From contig NZ_AYMQ01000041.1 in assembly GCF_000633355.1 (NCBI RefSeq), positions 1-64,000 on the forward strand: a stretch of 64,000 nucleotides of DNA, read 5' to 3'. Positions within the stretch are counted from its first letter, which is position 1; every line of letters begins with the position of its first letter. The translations under genes were made by a program, and so were the position numbers. Shown here piece after piece: positions 14,901-23,643 of this stretch. The stretch is from Serratia sp. H1w (GTDB lineage: Bacteria; Pseudomonadota; Gammaproteobacteria; Enterobacterales; Enterobacteriaceae). The notes beneath the pieces are model-generated. The model searched no databases, was not told the origin of the DNA, and saw nothing but the letters and a program-made list of their open reading frames with translations.

Positions 14901-15236
14901 ATGGGCCGCGTTAAACAGGATTTCTTACGCGCAAAATTGCACCGGGAAATCATCGATCGCGATTACCACCTCAGCGCGGCCATGTATTGCGACGTTGCCG
15001 CCTTCGATCAGTTCTTCTGGATTTTCGTGAACAAGGACGAAGGCTATCACTGGGTGGCCATCGTTGAAGCCTCGCCTGATCTGTTGGAGCTGGGACGACT
15101 GGAATACAAAAAAGTGATGCGCGATATCAAGCAAGCTTTCGACATAGATACATGGCCGGCACCGATCACCGAAGAAATCGTGGACGACATTAACGACTTT
15201 GACCAGCGCCGCATGGAAGCGCTGCGCATAGCTTAA
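11985..15236 (+). CDS. recE: RecE exonuclease VIII
   Basis: 1083 residues. The C-terminal third is the 5'-3' double-strand exonuclease. It begins near SGRYHDIPNDVYHAANGISS (about 650), continues with DALTFGSLVHTMALEPE, and carries the PD-(D/E)xK core RVRPDLEID..GVDLKSTS (about 950-970). The long N-terminal two thirds are dispensable in E. coli RecE and here are low-complexity, with Ala/Glu/Thr-rich stretches. Three short repeats (FIDKHNAALP, MIEKHNATLQ, CIKEYNATLP) interrupt the nuclease domain. RecE resects ends so RecT can anneal, giving phage recombination and DNA circularisation. Ribosome site AGGAG; recT follows after 11 bases. Confidence 0.9.
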   Translation: MQNVASYLLRAKQKSGKPHAYVQFVVEDGDDAETILSYLIMKAKLVKNDYFAAVRIDFPVVDGLPGDGEFSETFWLEWALEGETGKTCVPRATLDPTIAFPKLYPYMIKADADTPAKIPEPPAKEEAKYHATNLDKHTVIAAAWQLGRDCLQLNDEQLRAAKTLVMDDSQRYPQNVIMALSSLKQFDYVYPEMPIVAIAGIKAVWPPFGKAPELGKISQFATEYLNVKVEDRQSVISKWQTGGNAAGSQQKEDLPRTSSGALAGTGKDPVYGTPIASFSELETVTYLAHYPSDFDISRPPIGIVNAVKEMKARKEKSPLAWYGQLSETPGILDFSREAIGTLIRNAPEKLHLTPGPLRGYINANLIEIDDKTAQVKTDDQTQSLPQGEAGSLADEQLAKETLVDTAASVGSTPLAGELTASDAANDGEKEEVNAIKDLEPTTRSAWLRREIMTALDGKTSVMSTDDVEELLTKAGDFNHVYLARLLAKEIEPCDPFKQLAQDDIYHLTCDVLEGWIHEKDERCQLIDERVEFYLKEARQTLEQAGVASQHKNTELARPDASNLGEKPKVAQQQPAGELRAMGGSKFDVSELFAASPLASVDNSAPADLRKNEDLTTKDVREFLDPSTKSADLSGETVDSSGEHTPAAQEERVATTPAYFESGRYHDIPNDVYHAANGISSTQVKDARISLMYFHGRHVIKSIARERSDALTFGSLVHTMALEPEKLVNDFNIEPIIPEGAFTGVASMRAFIDKHNAALPKQADADTLRAMIEKHNATLQVPYALGGNADEIGRIYTLLPEAFQSIAEGQKFTATAMKACIKEYNATLPEMLKTSGGRDALLEQLATIDLEFATLEKAIPAPLPVSGTKEDMAARIKTILPEAIFADEILDAWTSSDDGRQLVTQQQMQAAKAIQRALFTHPSAGPLLQHQSRAVEVSYFGIDEDTGLEVRVRPDLEIDLDGVRLGVDLKSTSMGRVKQDFLRAKLHREIIDRDYHLSAAMYCDVAAFDQFFWIFVNKDEGYHWVAIVEASPDLLELGRLEYKKVMRDIKQAFDIDTWPAPITEEIVDDINDFDQRRMEALRIA

Positions 15237-15247
15237 GGAGCATACCA

Positions 15248-16366
15248 ATGACCAACCAACTCGCACTGATTCAGAAAGATTTAGCAGCAGAGCTGGCACC
15301 GGCCAAGGAAATTTTGCCGAGCCATGTCAGCTTTGAAAAATTCACCACCGCCGCGGCGGTGGCACTAGCCAACAATAGCGATTTATTGGGTGCCGACCGC
15401 CAAAGCGTTATTAATGCCCTTTCATCTTGCGCAAAAGACGGACTGATCCCTGATAACCGTGAAGCCGCGTTGATCGTGTACAAGACGAAAAACGCTAAAG
15501 GCCAATGGATACCAAAAGCGCAGTACTTGCCGATGGTCGACGGCGTGATGAAACGGGCTCGCCAGTCCGGCGAAGTCTCGGTGATCGCGACGCGTGCCTG
15601 GTACAAGAACGATCAATTCCGCGTCTGGATGGACGAAGATGGCGAGCACATTTTTTACGAGCCGAACCTACTGGATCGCGGCGAACTCGTTGGCGCGTTC
15701 GCCTATGCCAAGATGAAATCCGGCGAGCTGCAATTCGAAGTGATGAATCTGGATGATATTGAAAAGGTCCGCGCTGCCAGCAAAAACAGTGACAAAGGTC
15801 CGTGGGTCGATTGGTATGAGTCAATGGCGCGAAAATCCGTGATGCACCGCCTCTGCCGCCGTTTGCCGAACAACTCCGAGATGATGGAAATGCTCGAACG
15901 CGGGCAGGAGATGATCTGGCAGAAAGAAAAAGACGTCACCCCGGACACACGCGTAACCGCCGGACAGTTGATTGAGTCGGCAGATAAGACGCCTGAGCCT
16001 ATCACTGAAAATTCAGCGCCTGAAAAAATTGCTGAGGATATTCGCGGCTGCATCGACAAGATCACCACCCCGGCACAGGCGACTGACCTTCGCGCATCAG
16101 TTGAAGAATTGAAAGCACAGTTGGGGATCACTCTCTACACCGAGCTGAAAAACAAAATCGTGAGGCAGCACCACCGTCTGAACGCGATTGCAGCCCTGGG
16201 TGCGTCGATCGATACGGCTGGCAAGAACGGCGGCACAACGAACGAGGAGCGTGCCGAGCTGGGCGCACTGCTTCATCGCTCCGAGCGCTTTCTTAGCGCT
16301 GATGAGGTTCAACGCTATCAACAGGCGATCGATGATCTGTCGCCAGCGCAGGAGGCGGCATGCTGA
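15248..16366 (+). CDS. recT: RecT single-strand annealing protein
   Basis: 372 residues. The RecT core spans about 25-215, with SSCAKDGLIPDNREAALIVY, YLPMVDGVMKRAR and WYESMARKSVMHRLCRRLP, all typical of E. coli RecT. It coats resected single strands and anneals them. The C-terminal 130 residues extend past the usual 269-residue RecT and contain helical, Glu-rich sequence (a DUF1071-like or unknown tail). The start carries the cassette AAGGAGCATACCAATG. The stop overlaps the next gene. Confidence 0.93.
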   Translation: MTNQLALIQKDLAAELAPAKEILPSHVSFEKFTTAAAVALANNSDLLGADRQSVINALSSCAKDGLIPDNREAALIVYKTKNAKGQWIPKAQYLPMVDGVMKRARQSGEVSVIATRAWYKNDQFRVWMDEDGEHIFYEPNLLDRGELVGAFAYAKMKSGELQFEVMNLDDIEKVRAASKNSDKGPWVDWYESMARKSVMHRLCRRLPNNSEMMEMLERGQEMIWQKEKDVTPDTRVTAGQLIESADKTPEPITENSAPEKIAEDIRGCIDKITTPAQATDLRASVEELKAQLGITLYTELKNKIVRQHHRLNAIAALGASIDTAGKNGGTTNEERAELGALLHRSERFLSADEVQRYQQAIDDLSPAQEAAC

Positions 16367-16545
16367 CGCTCATTGGCTTTGTCCTGCTGGTCAGCCCGTG
16401 CGGCCACGATGCATGCGACGCGCTACCAGTATCCGAAAAGGTGTTCTCGACCAAAGCTGAATGCGAGCAGGTGAAAGAAGCAATCCAGTTTCGTAGGCCA
16501 CACGCCGTATTGTTTTGCGGCGATGTATATCGACCTGAAAACTGA
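16360..16545 (+). CDS. small exported-like cysteine protein (DUF1482-like position)
   Basis: 61 residues. A hydrophobic N-terminus (MLTLIGFVLLVSPCG) and four cysteines (near 14, 19, 34 and 53) suggest an exported, disulfide-bonded or membrane-anchored peptide. Its ATG lies inside the recT stop (ATGCTGA). In other lambdoid phages small DUF1482 proteins with similar Cys patterns sit beside recombination genes. Function unknown. Confidence 0.5.
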   Translation: MLTLIGFVLLVSPCGHDACDALPVSEKVFSTKAECEQVKEAIQFRRPHAVLFCGDVYRPEN

Positions 16546-16616
16546 TTTACAAAAATCAAAAATATCCCGGTCAGCGCGGTACCCTGCTGGCCGGTTATAT
16601 CGTTGAGGTATGACCA

Positions 16617-16883
16617 ATGGCAAAAATCACTCTCAAAGAATGGAACGATCGCCAACCACGCCCTAAGAGCGTGGAAACTGTTCGTCGCTGGGTTCGGGCA
16701 GGAAAAATTTATCCAGCTCCAGAACTTGATGGCCGGGAATACCTTTTTGATGACCGGGCCATAAAAATAAACCCAAATAACCTACCCAAACAGTCAACAA
16801 AACAACTGCTGGACAGGATCCGTGATGGCAAGAATGCGAAGCCGCGCCCGGCGCGATCTACCCCCAAACTTATACGTCCGTAA
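16617..16883 (+). CDS. xis: excisionase Xis (lambda type)
   Basis: 88 residues. ITLKEWNDRQPRPKSVETVR, RWVRAGKIYP and DGREYLFDDRAIKI match lambda Xis almost position by position: a winged helix that bends attachment-site DNA and directs Int to excise. It starts after GAGGTATGACCAATG, one of the cassette variants. The 3' end overlaps the start of int by about 59 bases, as in lambda. Confidence 0.9.
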   Translation: MAKITLKEWNDRQPRPKSVETVRRWVRAGKIYPAPELDGREYLFDDRAIKINPNNLPKQSTKQLLDRIRDGKNAKPRPARSTPKLIRP

Positions 16884-17883
16884 TGATGGCTACTACAGCT
16901 ACCGTGACCCACGGACGGGAAAAGAATTTGGGCTAGGTCGGATTAAGCGCGACGCCATCAATCAAGCTATCGAAGCAAATTTACAGCTTATGGAAACATC
17001 GATCAGCCTGGTAGACCGGATAAACGGTAGTGCGTGCGTTATGTTCCACGCTTGGCTTGAAAGATACGAGGGGATTATTAAGGCCCGTGATCTTAAAAAA
17101 ACATCACTGGACGACTACTTGAACCGTGTTAGCGCAATCCGGACAGGGATCGCCGATGCAGAGATCGATACGTTAACCACCAAAGACATTGCTGTGTTTC
17201 TTAACGATTACGTGAGTCAGGGGAAAAACACACGTGCAAAATTATTACGTTCAACGCTTAACGATATTTTTAAAGAGGCGGTTGCCGACGGGCACATTCA
17301 GTTCAACCCCGTTGACGCTACGCGCACCCCAAGAACGCCGGTGCAACGCGAACGCCTTAGCGTTGAGGAATATTTCAAGATCCGTGCAGCGGCAAACAGC
17401 ATGCCTGCATGGGTTGGATTAAGCATGGAGCTGGCATTACTGACAGGTCAGCGGTTGGGGGATGTAAGCAGATTAAAATGGGAGGATGTACACGATGGCA
17501 GGATGTGGATTGTTCAGGAAAAAACCGGGGCGCATGTATCGATCTCAACAGACATTAAGCTCACAGGGGCCCAGTTGAGCCTTAGTGATACCCTTGCGCG
17601 TTGTAAGCTGCATTACGCTGATTGTTCTAACATCATCGCTGGCCAATCTGGCGATACTTTAGCAGCAAAGACGATCTCTACAGCATTCAAAGACAGCAGG
17701 CGCGCTTCTGGGCTTGAGTGGAAAACCTCCCCGCCTTCTTTTCATGAACTGCGCAGTTTGTCCGCAAGGCTGCACAAAAAAGAAAATGGCGAGGAATTCT
17801 CTCAGCATTTACTTGGCCATAAATCCGCAGAAATGACGGCCAAGTACCATGATGAACGCAGCGATAAATGGGTATTCGTGTAG
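16825..17883 (+). CDS. int: lambda-type integrase (tyrosine recombinase)
   Basis: 352 residues from the ATG at 16825; a GTG one codon earlier is less likely. The N-terminal arm-binding domain RRDLPPNLYVRNDGYYSYRDPRTGKEFGLGR is nearly that of lambda Int. The catalytic domain holds Arg in TGQRLGDVSRLKW, the HELR box in FHELRSLSARL and the tyrosine in LGHKSAEMTAKYH near the end. It integrates and excises the prophage at att sites; arm-type sites follow immediately after the gene. Confidence 0.95.
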   Translation: MARMRSRARRDLPPNLYVRNDGYYSYRDPRTGKEFGLGRIKRDAINQAIEANLQLMETSISLVDRINGSACVMFHAWLERYEGIIKARDLKKTSLDDYLNRVSAIRTGIADAEIDTLTTKDIAVFLNDYVSQGKNTRAKLLRSTLNDIFKEAVADGHIQFNPVDATRTPRTPVQRERLSVEEYFKIRAAANSMPAWVGLSMELALLTGQRLGDVSRLKWEDVHDGRMWIVQEKTGAHVSISTDIKLTGAQLSLSDTLARCKLHYADCSNIIAGQSGDTLAAKTISTAFKDSRRASGLEWKTSPPSFHELRSLSARLHKKENGEEFSQHLLGHKSAEMTAKYHDERSDKWVFV

Positions 17884-18122
17884 GTTAATTATGACCGAAT
17901 AGTGACTTATAGTGACCTGTCACTTTTAACCTTATGATTTAAAATGTTTTATTTTCATGCGACCTATCACAGTCATAGGTTAATAAAATCAATACTATCG
18001 ACTACGATTACTCTAAGGCCACATGACGCGGTCGTTGCTGGCCTGGCCGATAACCCATTGAGGGATATCATCATTATTTAAACTGTTAAAGCCGTACGCC
18101 ACAAGGCTAAGAAAGGTTGATT
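17884..18122 (+). other. int-proximal prophage end: lambda-like Int arm sites and host junction
   Basis: ATAGTGACTT (17899-17908) and ATAGTGACCT (17909-17918) read on the other strand as AAGTCACTAT and AGGTCACTAT, the lambda Int arm-type consensus. GTGACCTGTCAC (17912-17923) is a further dyad. In lambda these P' sites lie beside int, so the crossover core should be within the next 150 bases, before the EF-G gene. The core sequence cannot be named because the other att site is outside the window. Confidence 0.6.
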
Positions 18123-20228
18123 ATGGCACGTACTACCCCCATCGAACGCTACCGCAATATCGGCATCTCGGCGCACATTGATGCCGGCAAAACCACGACG
18201 ACCGAGCTGATTCTGTTTTACACCGGGGTCAGTCACAAGCTGGGCGAAGTCCATGACGGCGCCGCTACCATGGACTGGATGGCGCAGGAACAGGAGCGCG
18301 GGATCACCATTACCTCCGCCGCAACGACCTGCTTCTGGAACGGCATGGAGCATAATTATCCTCAGCACCGGATCAATATCATCGATACCCCCGGGCACGT
18401 CGATTTCACCATCGAGGTGGAGCGTTCAATGCGCGTGCTGGACGGCGCGGTGATGGTGTATGACTCGGTCGGCGGCGTGCAACCGCAGTCCGAAACCGTG
18501 TGGCGTCAGGCGAATAAATACAAGGTGCCCCGGCTGGCCTTCGTCAACAAAATGGACCGCACCGGCGCGGATTTTTTCCGCGTGCGTAACATGATGATCG
18601 AGCGCCTGAAAGCTAACCCGGTGCCAGTGGTGATCCCCATCGGCGCAGAAGACCATTTTGCCGGCGTGGTGGATCTGATCCGCATGCAGGCCATCTTTTG
18701 GGATGAAGCCACCCAGGGGATGACCTATCGTTTCGAGGCAATCCCGGCTGACATGATCGAGTCTGCCAAAGCATGGCGTGACAAGATGATTGAAGCGGCG
18801 GCGGAAGGCTCCGAAGCGCTGATGGATAAATACCTCAATCAGGTTGAATTGACCAATGAGGAAATCGTCCAGGGGCTGCGTGCCCGTACCGTTACCGGTG
18901 AGATACAGCCCATGCTGTGCGGCTCGGCATTCCGCAACAAAGGCATCCAGCGCATGCTGGACGCGGTGATCGAACTGATGCCCTCTCCGCTAGATGTGCC
19001 GCCAATGGAAGGCCATGATGAGCGCGATAACATCATCACCCGCAAGGCCGATGATAATGAAAAGTTCTCGGCGCTGGCGTTCAAGCTGATGACCGACCCG
19101 TTTGTGGGCCAGTTGACCTTTATACGCGTCTATTCCGGCATCGTGGCCAAGGGCGATAGCGTCTATAACCCGGTGAAGGGCAAAAAAGAGCGTATTGGCC
19201 GTATCGTGCAGATGCACGCCAACGATCGTAAGGAAGTCGATGAACTGCACGCCGGGGATATAGCCGCCTGCGTCGGTCTGAAGGATGTGACCACGGGCGA
19301 TACTCTGTGTGAACCTAGCGCTATCATCACCTTGGAACGCATGGTGTTTCCGGAGCCGGTGATTGCGCAGGCCATCGAGCCCAAAACCAAGGCCGACCAG
19401 GAGAAAATGGGGATTGCGCTGCAACGCCTGACTTCGGAAGATCCGTCGCTGCGTGTGCGCACCGATGAAGACTCCGGCCAGACCATCATCTATGGCATGG
19501 GCGAATTGCACCTGGAAATCATTGTCGACCGTATGCGGCGCGAGTTTGGCGTCGAAACCAATACCGGTAAACCGCAGGTTTCTTACCGCGAAACCATCCG
19601 CCAGAAAGTGACCGACGTTGAAGGGAAATTTGTGCGCCAGTCTGGCGGTAAAGGCCAATATGGCCACGTGGTGCTGACGGTGGAACCCAATGAACCGGGT
19701 AAAGGTTTTGAATTCTTTGACGAGATCAAAGGCGGCGTGATCCCCGGTGAATATATTCCGGCGGTGAAAAAAGGCGTGCTGGAGGCGTTGAATAATGGCG
19801 TGCTGGCGGGGTATCAGATGGTCGATGTCAAAGTGCATCTGACCTTTGGTTCCTACCACGATGTGGACTCCTCCGAACAGGCGTTCCGCATGGCGGCCAT
19901 CTTTGGTTTTAGAGAAGCCTGTCGCCTGGCCAGCCCGGCAATTCTGGAGCCCATCATGGCAGTCGAAGTCGAAACACCGGAGGATTACGCCGGTAACGTG
20001 ATGGGCGATCTGTCATCACGGCGCGGAATGGTACAAGGAATGGAAGACATCCCCGGCGGTGGCGGCAAAGTGATCCATGCCAAGGTGCCGTTGTCTGAGA
20101 TGTTTGGTTATTCCACCACCCTGCGTTCCATGTCGCAAGGCCGGGCCACCTATACTATGGAATTCAGCCACTACTCCGAAGCCCCACGTAACGTGGCCGA
20201 AGAGATCATCCAACACAGTAAACGTTAA
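18123..20228 (+). CDS. fusA: second elongation factor G (stand-alone EF-G paralogue)
   Basis: 701 residues from [12 protein letters not shown], with AAAGG eight bases upstream. G motifs: [12 protein letters not shown] (near 17), DTPGH (near 88), NKMD (near 142) and GSAF (near 270). Domains II-V run to the end with the usual EF-G lengths. EF-G drives ribosome translocation and recycling using GTP. It is flanked by a prophage and a TonB receptor, not by rpsL, rpsG or tuf, so it is not the str-operon copy. Internal sequence differs at many conserved enteric positions (for example ELILFYTG instead of ERILFYTG, and YDSVGGV in place of YCAVGGV). Confidence 0.93.
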   Translation: MARTTPIERYRNIGISAHIDAGKTTTTELILFYTGVSHKLGEVHDGAATMDWMAQEQERGITITSAATTCFWNGMEHNYPQHRINIIDTPGHVDFTIEVERSMRVLDGAVMVYDSVGGVQPQSETVWRQANKYKVPRLAFVNKMDRTGADFFRVRNMMIERLKANPVPVVIPIGAEDHFAGVVDLIRMQAIFWDEATQGMTYRFEAIPADMIESAKAWRDKMIEAAAEGSEALMDKYLNQVELTNEEIVQGLRARTVTGEIQPMLCGSAFRNKGIQRMLDAVIELMPSPLDVPPMEGHDERDNIITRKADDNEKFSALAFKLMTDPFVGQLTFIRVYSGIVAKGDSVYNPVKGKKERIGRIVQMHANDRKEVDELHAGDIAACVGLKDVTTGDTLCEPSAIITLERMVFPEPVIAQAIEPKTKADQEKMGIALQRLTSEDPSLRVRTDEDSGQTIIYGMGELHLEIIVDRMRREFGVETNTGKPQVSYRETIRQKVTDVEGKFVRQSGGKGQYGHVVLTVEPNEPGKGFEFFDEIKGGVIPGEYIPAVKKGVLEALNNGVLAGYQMVDVKVHLTFGSYHDVDSSEQAFRMAAIFGFREACRLASPAILEPIMAVEVETPEDYAGNVMGDLSSRRGMVQGMEDIPGGGGKVIHAKVPLSEMFGYSTTLRSMSQGRATYTMEFSHYSEAPRNVAEEIIQHSKR

Positions 20229-20233
20229 TTGAT

Positions 20234-20261
20234 AACGGCTACGGGGAACCCCGTAGCCGTT
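20234..20261. terminator. strong hairpin between EF-G and the TonB receptor gene
   Basis: A 13-bp perfect inverted repeat AACGGCTACGGGG with a two-base loop, between convergent genes. No long T tract follows, but the symmetry suits a bidirectional terminator. Confidence 0.7.
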
Positions 20262-20265
20262 GACC

Positions 20266-22470
20266 TTAGAATGACAAAGTCACGTTGCCATAAAAAGCTC
20301 TGCCCGGAATATAGAAGTTGTTTCCGTTGGTCGAGCTGTAATTGCCTGAGCTGGTGACATCCATCGGGTTCTTATCGAACAGGTTGTCGATCCCCGCGTT
20401 TAGCTTGATGTTCTTGGTCGCTTTATAAGCCGCATTCAGCCCCCAAATGGTATAGCCGCTACAAACGCGAGCTGCCCCCGTATTGCGACCTACTTCTTCA
20501 CACCCACCTAAAACCTGTCCGTAATACTGCGCGCTAAGCGAAGCGGTAGTCTGCTGATCAATATCCCAGTCCAGCGAAGAGTAGCTGGCCCATTTTGAGG
20601 TGTTGGTCAGCAGATTGCCGGCGGAGTCTTCGGCCTTGATCATGCGGGTAATATTGTTACGCAGATACAGGCCGCTGAGCCAAGGGTTTTGGAAATCATC
20701 GACAATTGGAATATTCAGCGTCGCCTCAAGGCCTTGGGTACGGGCCGAGTCCAGGTTGACGCGCTGCAACCAGTAGATATCATTGATATTTTCACCGGTT
20801 TGGCCATACAGATAGCCTAGCGGTGCCGAAGAAATTTTATCTTTGAATCGAGTATCAAAGAAGGTCAACCCGGCCAACCATTGCTGGTTCTCGTAAGTCG
20901 CACCGATCTCCCAGCTTTTGGATTTCTCCGGCTTCAGGCTCTCGTTACCGCGCGTATAGCAGTCGACAATATTCTCCCGTGCTGGCGTGGTTTTGCCCTG
21001 ATAGTCACCGTACATCTGGCAGGCGGTGCCTTTCGACGTTTCAATAAAGGCCAGGCTGGATTGGCGCACCGTTGGCACCTTGAACCCTTCGGAATAGCCC
21101 CCTTTGAAGGTCCAGTGATCGTAAGGCTGATACACCAGGAACGCTCGCGGCGTGGTGGCGTTACCATAATCGGTCACGTCGCGGCGCAGGCCAAGGGTTA
21201 GCGCCAGCTCGTCGGTCAAGGTCAGTTGGTCTTCAATAAAGAAGCCCAGGCTTTTCATCTGACCGTAACTTTGCCCCAGAGTATCGGTACCGGTTTTCGA
21301 TCCCATCGATGACGGATTGCTCAACTCTTCCTTTTTCCAATCCATACCGAGCGTGGCGTTTTGCTCCAGCCACAGTTCAAACGGGAAGTTGAAGTCGCCC
21401 TGCACCACGGTATCCTTGCTCCACAGCTTGCCGCTACGGCTACCGAGAATGGCGTCATTGCTGATGACTGGAATGTTGTTACTGGTGTTCTCGTACTTGT
21501 TTTGATAGGCAGAAAATTTCGCCGTGCCCAGCTCGAAGATGCCTTGGTAATCAAAAGAATAGTTTTTACGCTCAAGATCGGTGATCCCACGCAGCGGCAC
21601 GATATAAGAGTTCCCTTCGTAGTTGACGCGGCCCTCAATGCCCTTTTCTCTGCCACCCATATAGCCGACGCTGACGCGTTGGGTGTCGGTGATGTCCCAA
21701 TCCAGATCGGCACCGTAGCTGTAGCGTTCTTTGCCTTCTCTGCCCCGGCCCCAGCGCAGACCATTAATGGCATTGCCATTTTTATCGAAATCGGCGGCGG
21801 AACTGACATCGGCATCGCGTTTATCCCAGGAGCCATTCATCCGTAAGGAGAAACCATTCCCCAGCGGGCCTGCCAGATAACCGGTATAGGTATTGGTATC
21901 ACCGGCATCCGAGTCCTGCGGTTGGTTGGTGCCCAACGTCAGCGAGCCGTTCCATTTTTTGGTGTTTTTCTTGGTGATGATGTTAACCACCCCGCCCATC
22001 GCATCCGAACCATATAGCGAGGACATTGGGCCACGTACGATCTCGATGCGTTCAATCGACTCGATCGGGATCCAGTTAATGTCATCAAAATAGTTTTGCT
22101 GTGTGGTTTTGATGCCGTTGCTGGCGCTGATGCGTTTGCCATCAACCAGTAGCAGCGTGTAGGCCGCAGGCATGCCACGGATCTCAATCCCTGAGCCGAC
22201 GTCATTACTATTGGCTTTGGCCACGCCGGTGATCCGGCTAAGCACGTCGGCCAGGTCGGTGGCGGATTTAGCGACGTTCGAGCGTAACTGCTCGGCGGTG
22301 ATCACGGAAATGCTGGCGGGTGCACTGCGTAGGGTTTGTTCAATCCCTGACGCAGTCACCACCATGGTATCTTACGTTTCGGTATTGCTTTCCTCGGCTA
22401 AAGCCGAGGCGCTAAACAACAAGAAAGGTAGTGAACATAGGCCCGAGGCCGAAGTAGTAAAATTTTTCAT
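20266..22470 (-). pseudogene. CirA-like TonB-dependent receptor, stop codon after the signal peptide
   Basis: From ATG 22470 the product starts with a classic signal peptide (MKNFTTSASGLCSLPFLLF, cleavage after SALA) and reads EESNTET. A TAA (22372-22374) follows as codon 33, and the frame continues DTMVVTASG, the TonB box. The remaining 699 codons are intact: a plug domain with IEIRGMPAAYTLLLVDGKRIS and RIEIVRGPMSSLYGSDAMGGVVNIITKK, then a 22-strand-type barrel ending VTLSF. It would import an iron-siderophore complex. Internal restart at 22365 would lack the export signal, so the receptor is probably not made unless the stop is read through or is a sequencing error. Confidence 0.85.
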
Positions 22471-22497
22471 CCTGAATCCCTGATCCTAGTGAGGATT

Positions 22498-22520
22498 CGA
22501 ATGATAATTAATACCATTCG
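22498..22520. promoter_or_regulatory. Fur-box-like palindrome upstream of the TonB receptor
   Basis: CGAATG and CATTCG bracket an AT-rich core; the sub-sequence AATGATAATTAATACCATT agrees with most of the Fur consensus GATAATGATAATCATTATC. It lies 28-50 bases before the ATG at 22470, where Fur with iron would block transcription. Inference from sequence match. Confidence 0.6.
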
Positions 22521-22582
22521 TGATTACAATTCAAAAGGTAATAAAATGTAACCGGGATAAACAATTCATATGCTCGGGTGGC

Positions 22583-23548
22583 TTATCCACGCTCCTCTAG
22601 TGCAATCACCACCGGTTCCAGCTTGATGCGCATCGCGTAAATCACGCCGACCATCAAGCAGGCAATACCGCATAGCGTCAGCAGCGGCGGCCAGGTATGG
22701 CGTAGCATATAGGTATAGGCCAACCCGGCTAAGATCTCGAACACGATCAACGGCCCTACCAGTACCGTTGGCAATCGCTGGCTCGCCTCGTTCCAGCACA
22801 ACGTACCCAGCCAGGAACACAGCACGCCGATGGCGATCATCAGTGGGATAAACACTTCCGGTCTGGGGCCAAACGGCAGCGCGAACTGCGGTTGTGTCAA
22901 CGCCAGTTGCCCGCAAACCAGCACATAGCCCACCAACGCCAAAGGTAAGGTCACAATCCCCTGCGCCGTGGCCCAGGTCGCGGGTCGTTTATCCGGGTTA
23001 TCGCGTAGCCAGCGCGCGTTGCGCAGCGGAAACCAGGTCCAGCACATCACCGCCAACAGTGCCAATCCCAGCCCGCTGGTATAACGCCAGACATCAATCG
23101 GCTCGCTATTGCCTCGCAATTCCGCCACGTTGACCAACACCAGCCCAAGGGCAATCACCAGCAAAGCCGGGGTCAATTTACGCCAGGAGAGACGGCCGTC
23201 GTGGTGGCCATAAAACAGATTGGCGGCAACCGATATCACCACCGGCAGCGTACCGATAATCATGGTCGAAACCGGCGCACCGGTACGTTGGATCGCACTG
23301 GCCAGGCACAGGTAATACAGCAGGTTGCCGATTGCGGTCAGTTTCAGCGCCTCCAGCCAATCTTTAGCCAGCAACTGACGCAGGCGACGGCGGTCCAACC
23401 ACGCCAGCGGCAGTACAACCAGCCCAAAAGCCAGATAGCGCCCGGTAGACTGCAAAGCGGCTGGGTAGTCAGGCACCAACACCGGGCCAATAAAGATCAG
23501 GCCCCACATCAACCCGGCAATCAGGGCAAACAACACGCCGACAAACAT
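22583..23548 (-). CDS. EamA/DMT-family inner-membrane transporter
   Basis: About 321 residues from MFVGVLFALIAGLMWG (ATG 23548, GGAG five bases upstream). Ten hydrophobic helices in two EamA halves; the first has the usual GLMWGLIFIGP and the second LCSWLGTLCWNEASQRLPT. Typically exports small metabolites or amino acids. A neighbouring AraC regulator on the same strand may control it. Substrate unknown. Confidence 0.8.
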   Translation of the reverse strand: MFVGVLFALIAGLMWGLIFIGPVLVPDYPAALQSTGRYLAFGLVVLPLAWLDRRRLRQLLAKDWLEALKLTAIGNLLYYLCLASAIQRTGAPVSTMIIGTLPVVISVAANLFYGHHDGRLSWRKLTPALLVIALGLVLVNVAELRGNSEPIDVWRYTSGLGLALLAVMCWTWFPLRNARWLRDNPDKRPATWATAQGIVTLPLALVGYVLVCGQLALTQPQFALPFGPRPEVFIPLMIAIGVLCSWLGTLCWNEASQRLPTVLVGPLIVFEILAGLAYTYMLRHTWPPLLTLCGIACLMVGVIYAMRIKLEPVVIALEERG

Positions 23549-23643
23549 AGTCACTCCATCATTAACAATCATTCTCAAGTGGCGTCAGGATAGAGGGCGG
23601 TGGCAGCAGAATATTGTACCAGGTTGCTGTTTTACGTCGGATG

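Noticed and set aside
18990-19859. 289-codon frame on the minus strand inside the EF-G gene
   Set aside because: It is a shadow of a strongly coding, well-conserved gene; the peptide is rich in His and Phe as expected for a reverse-frame artefact.
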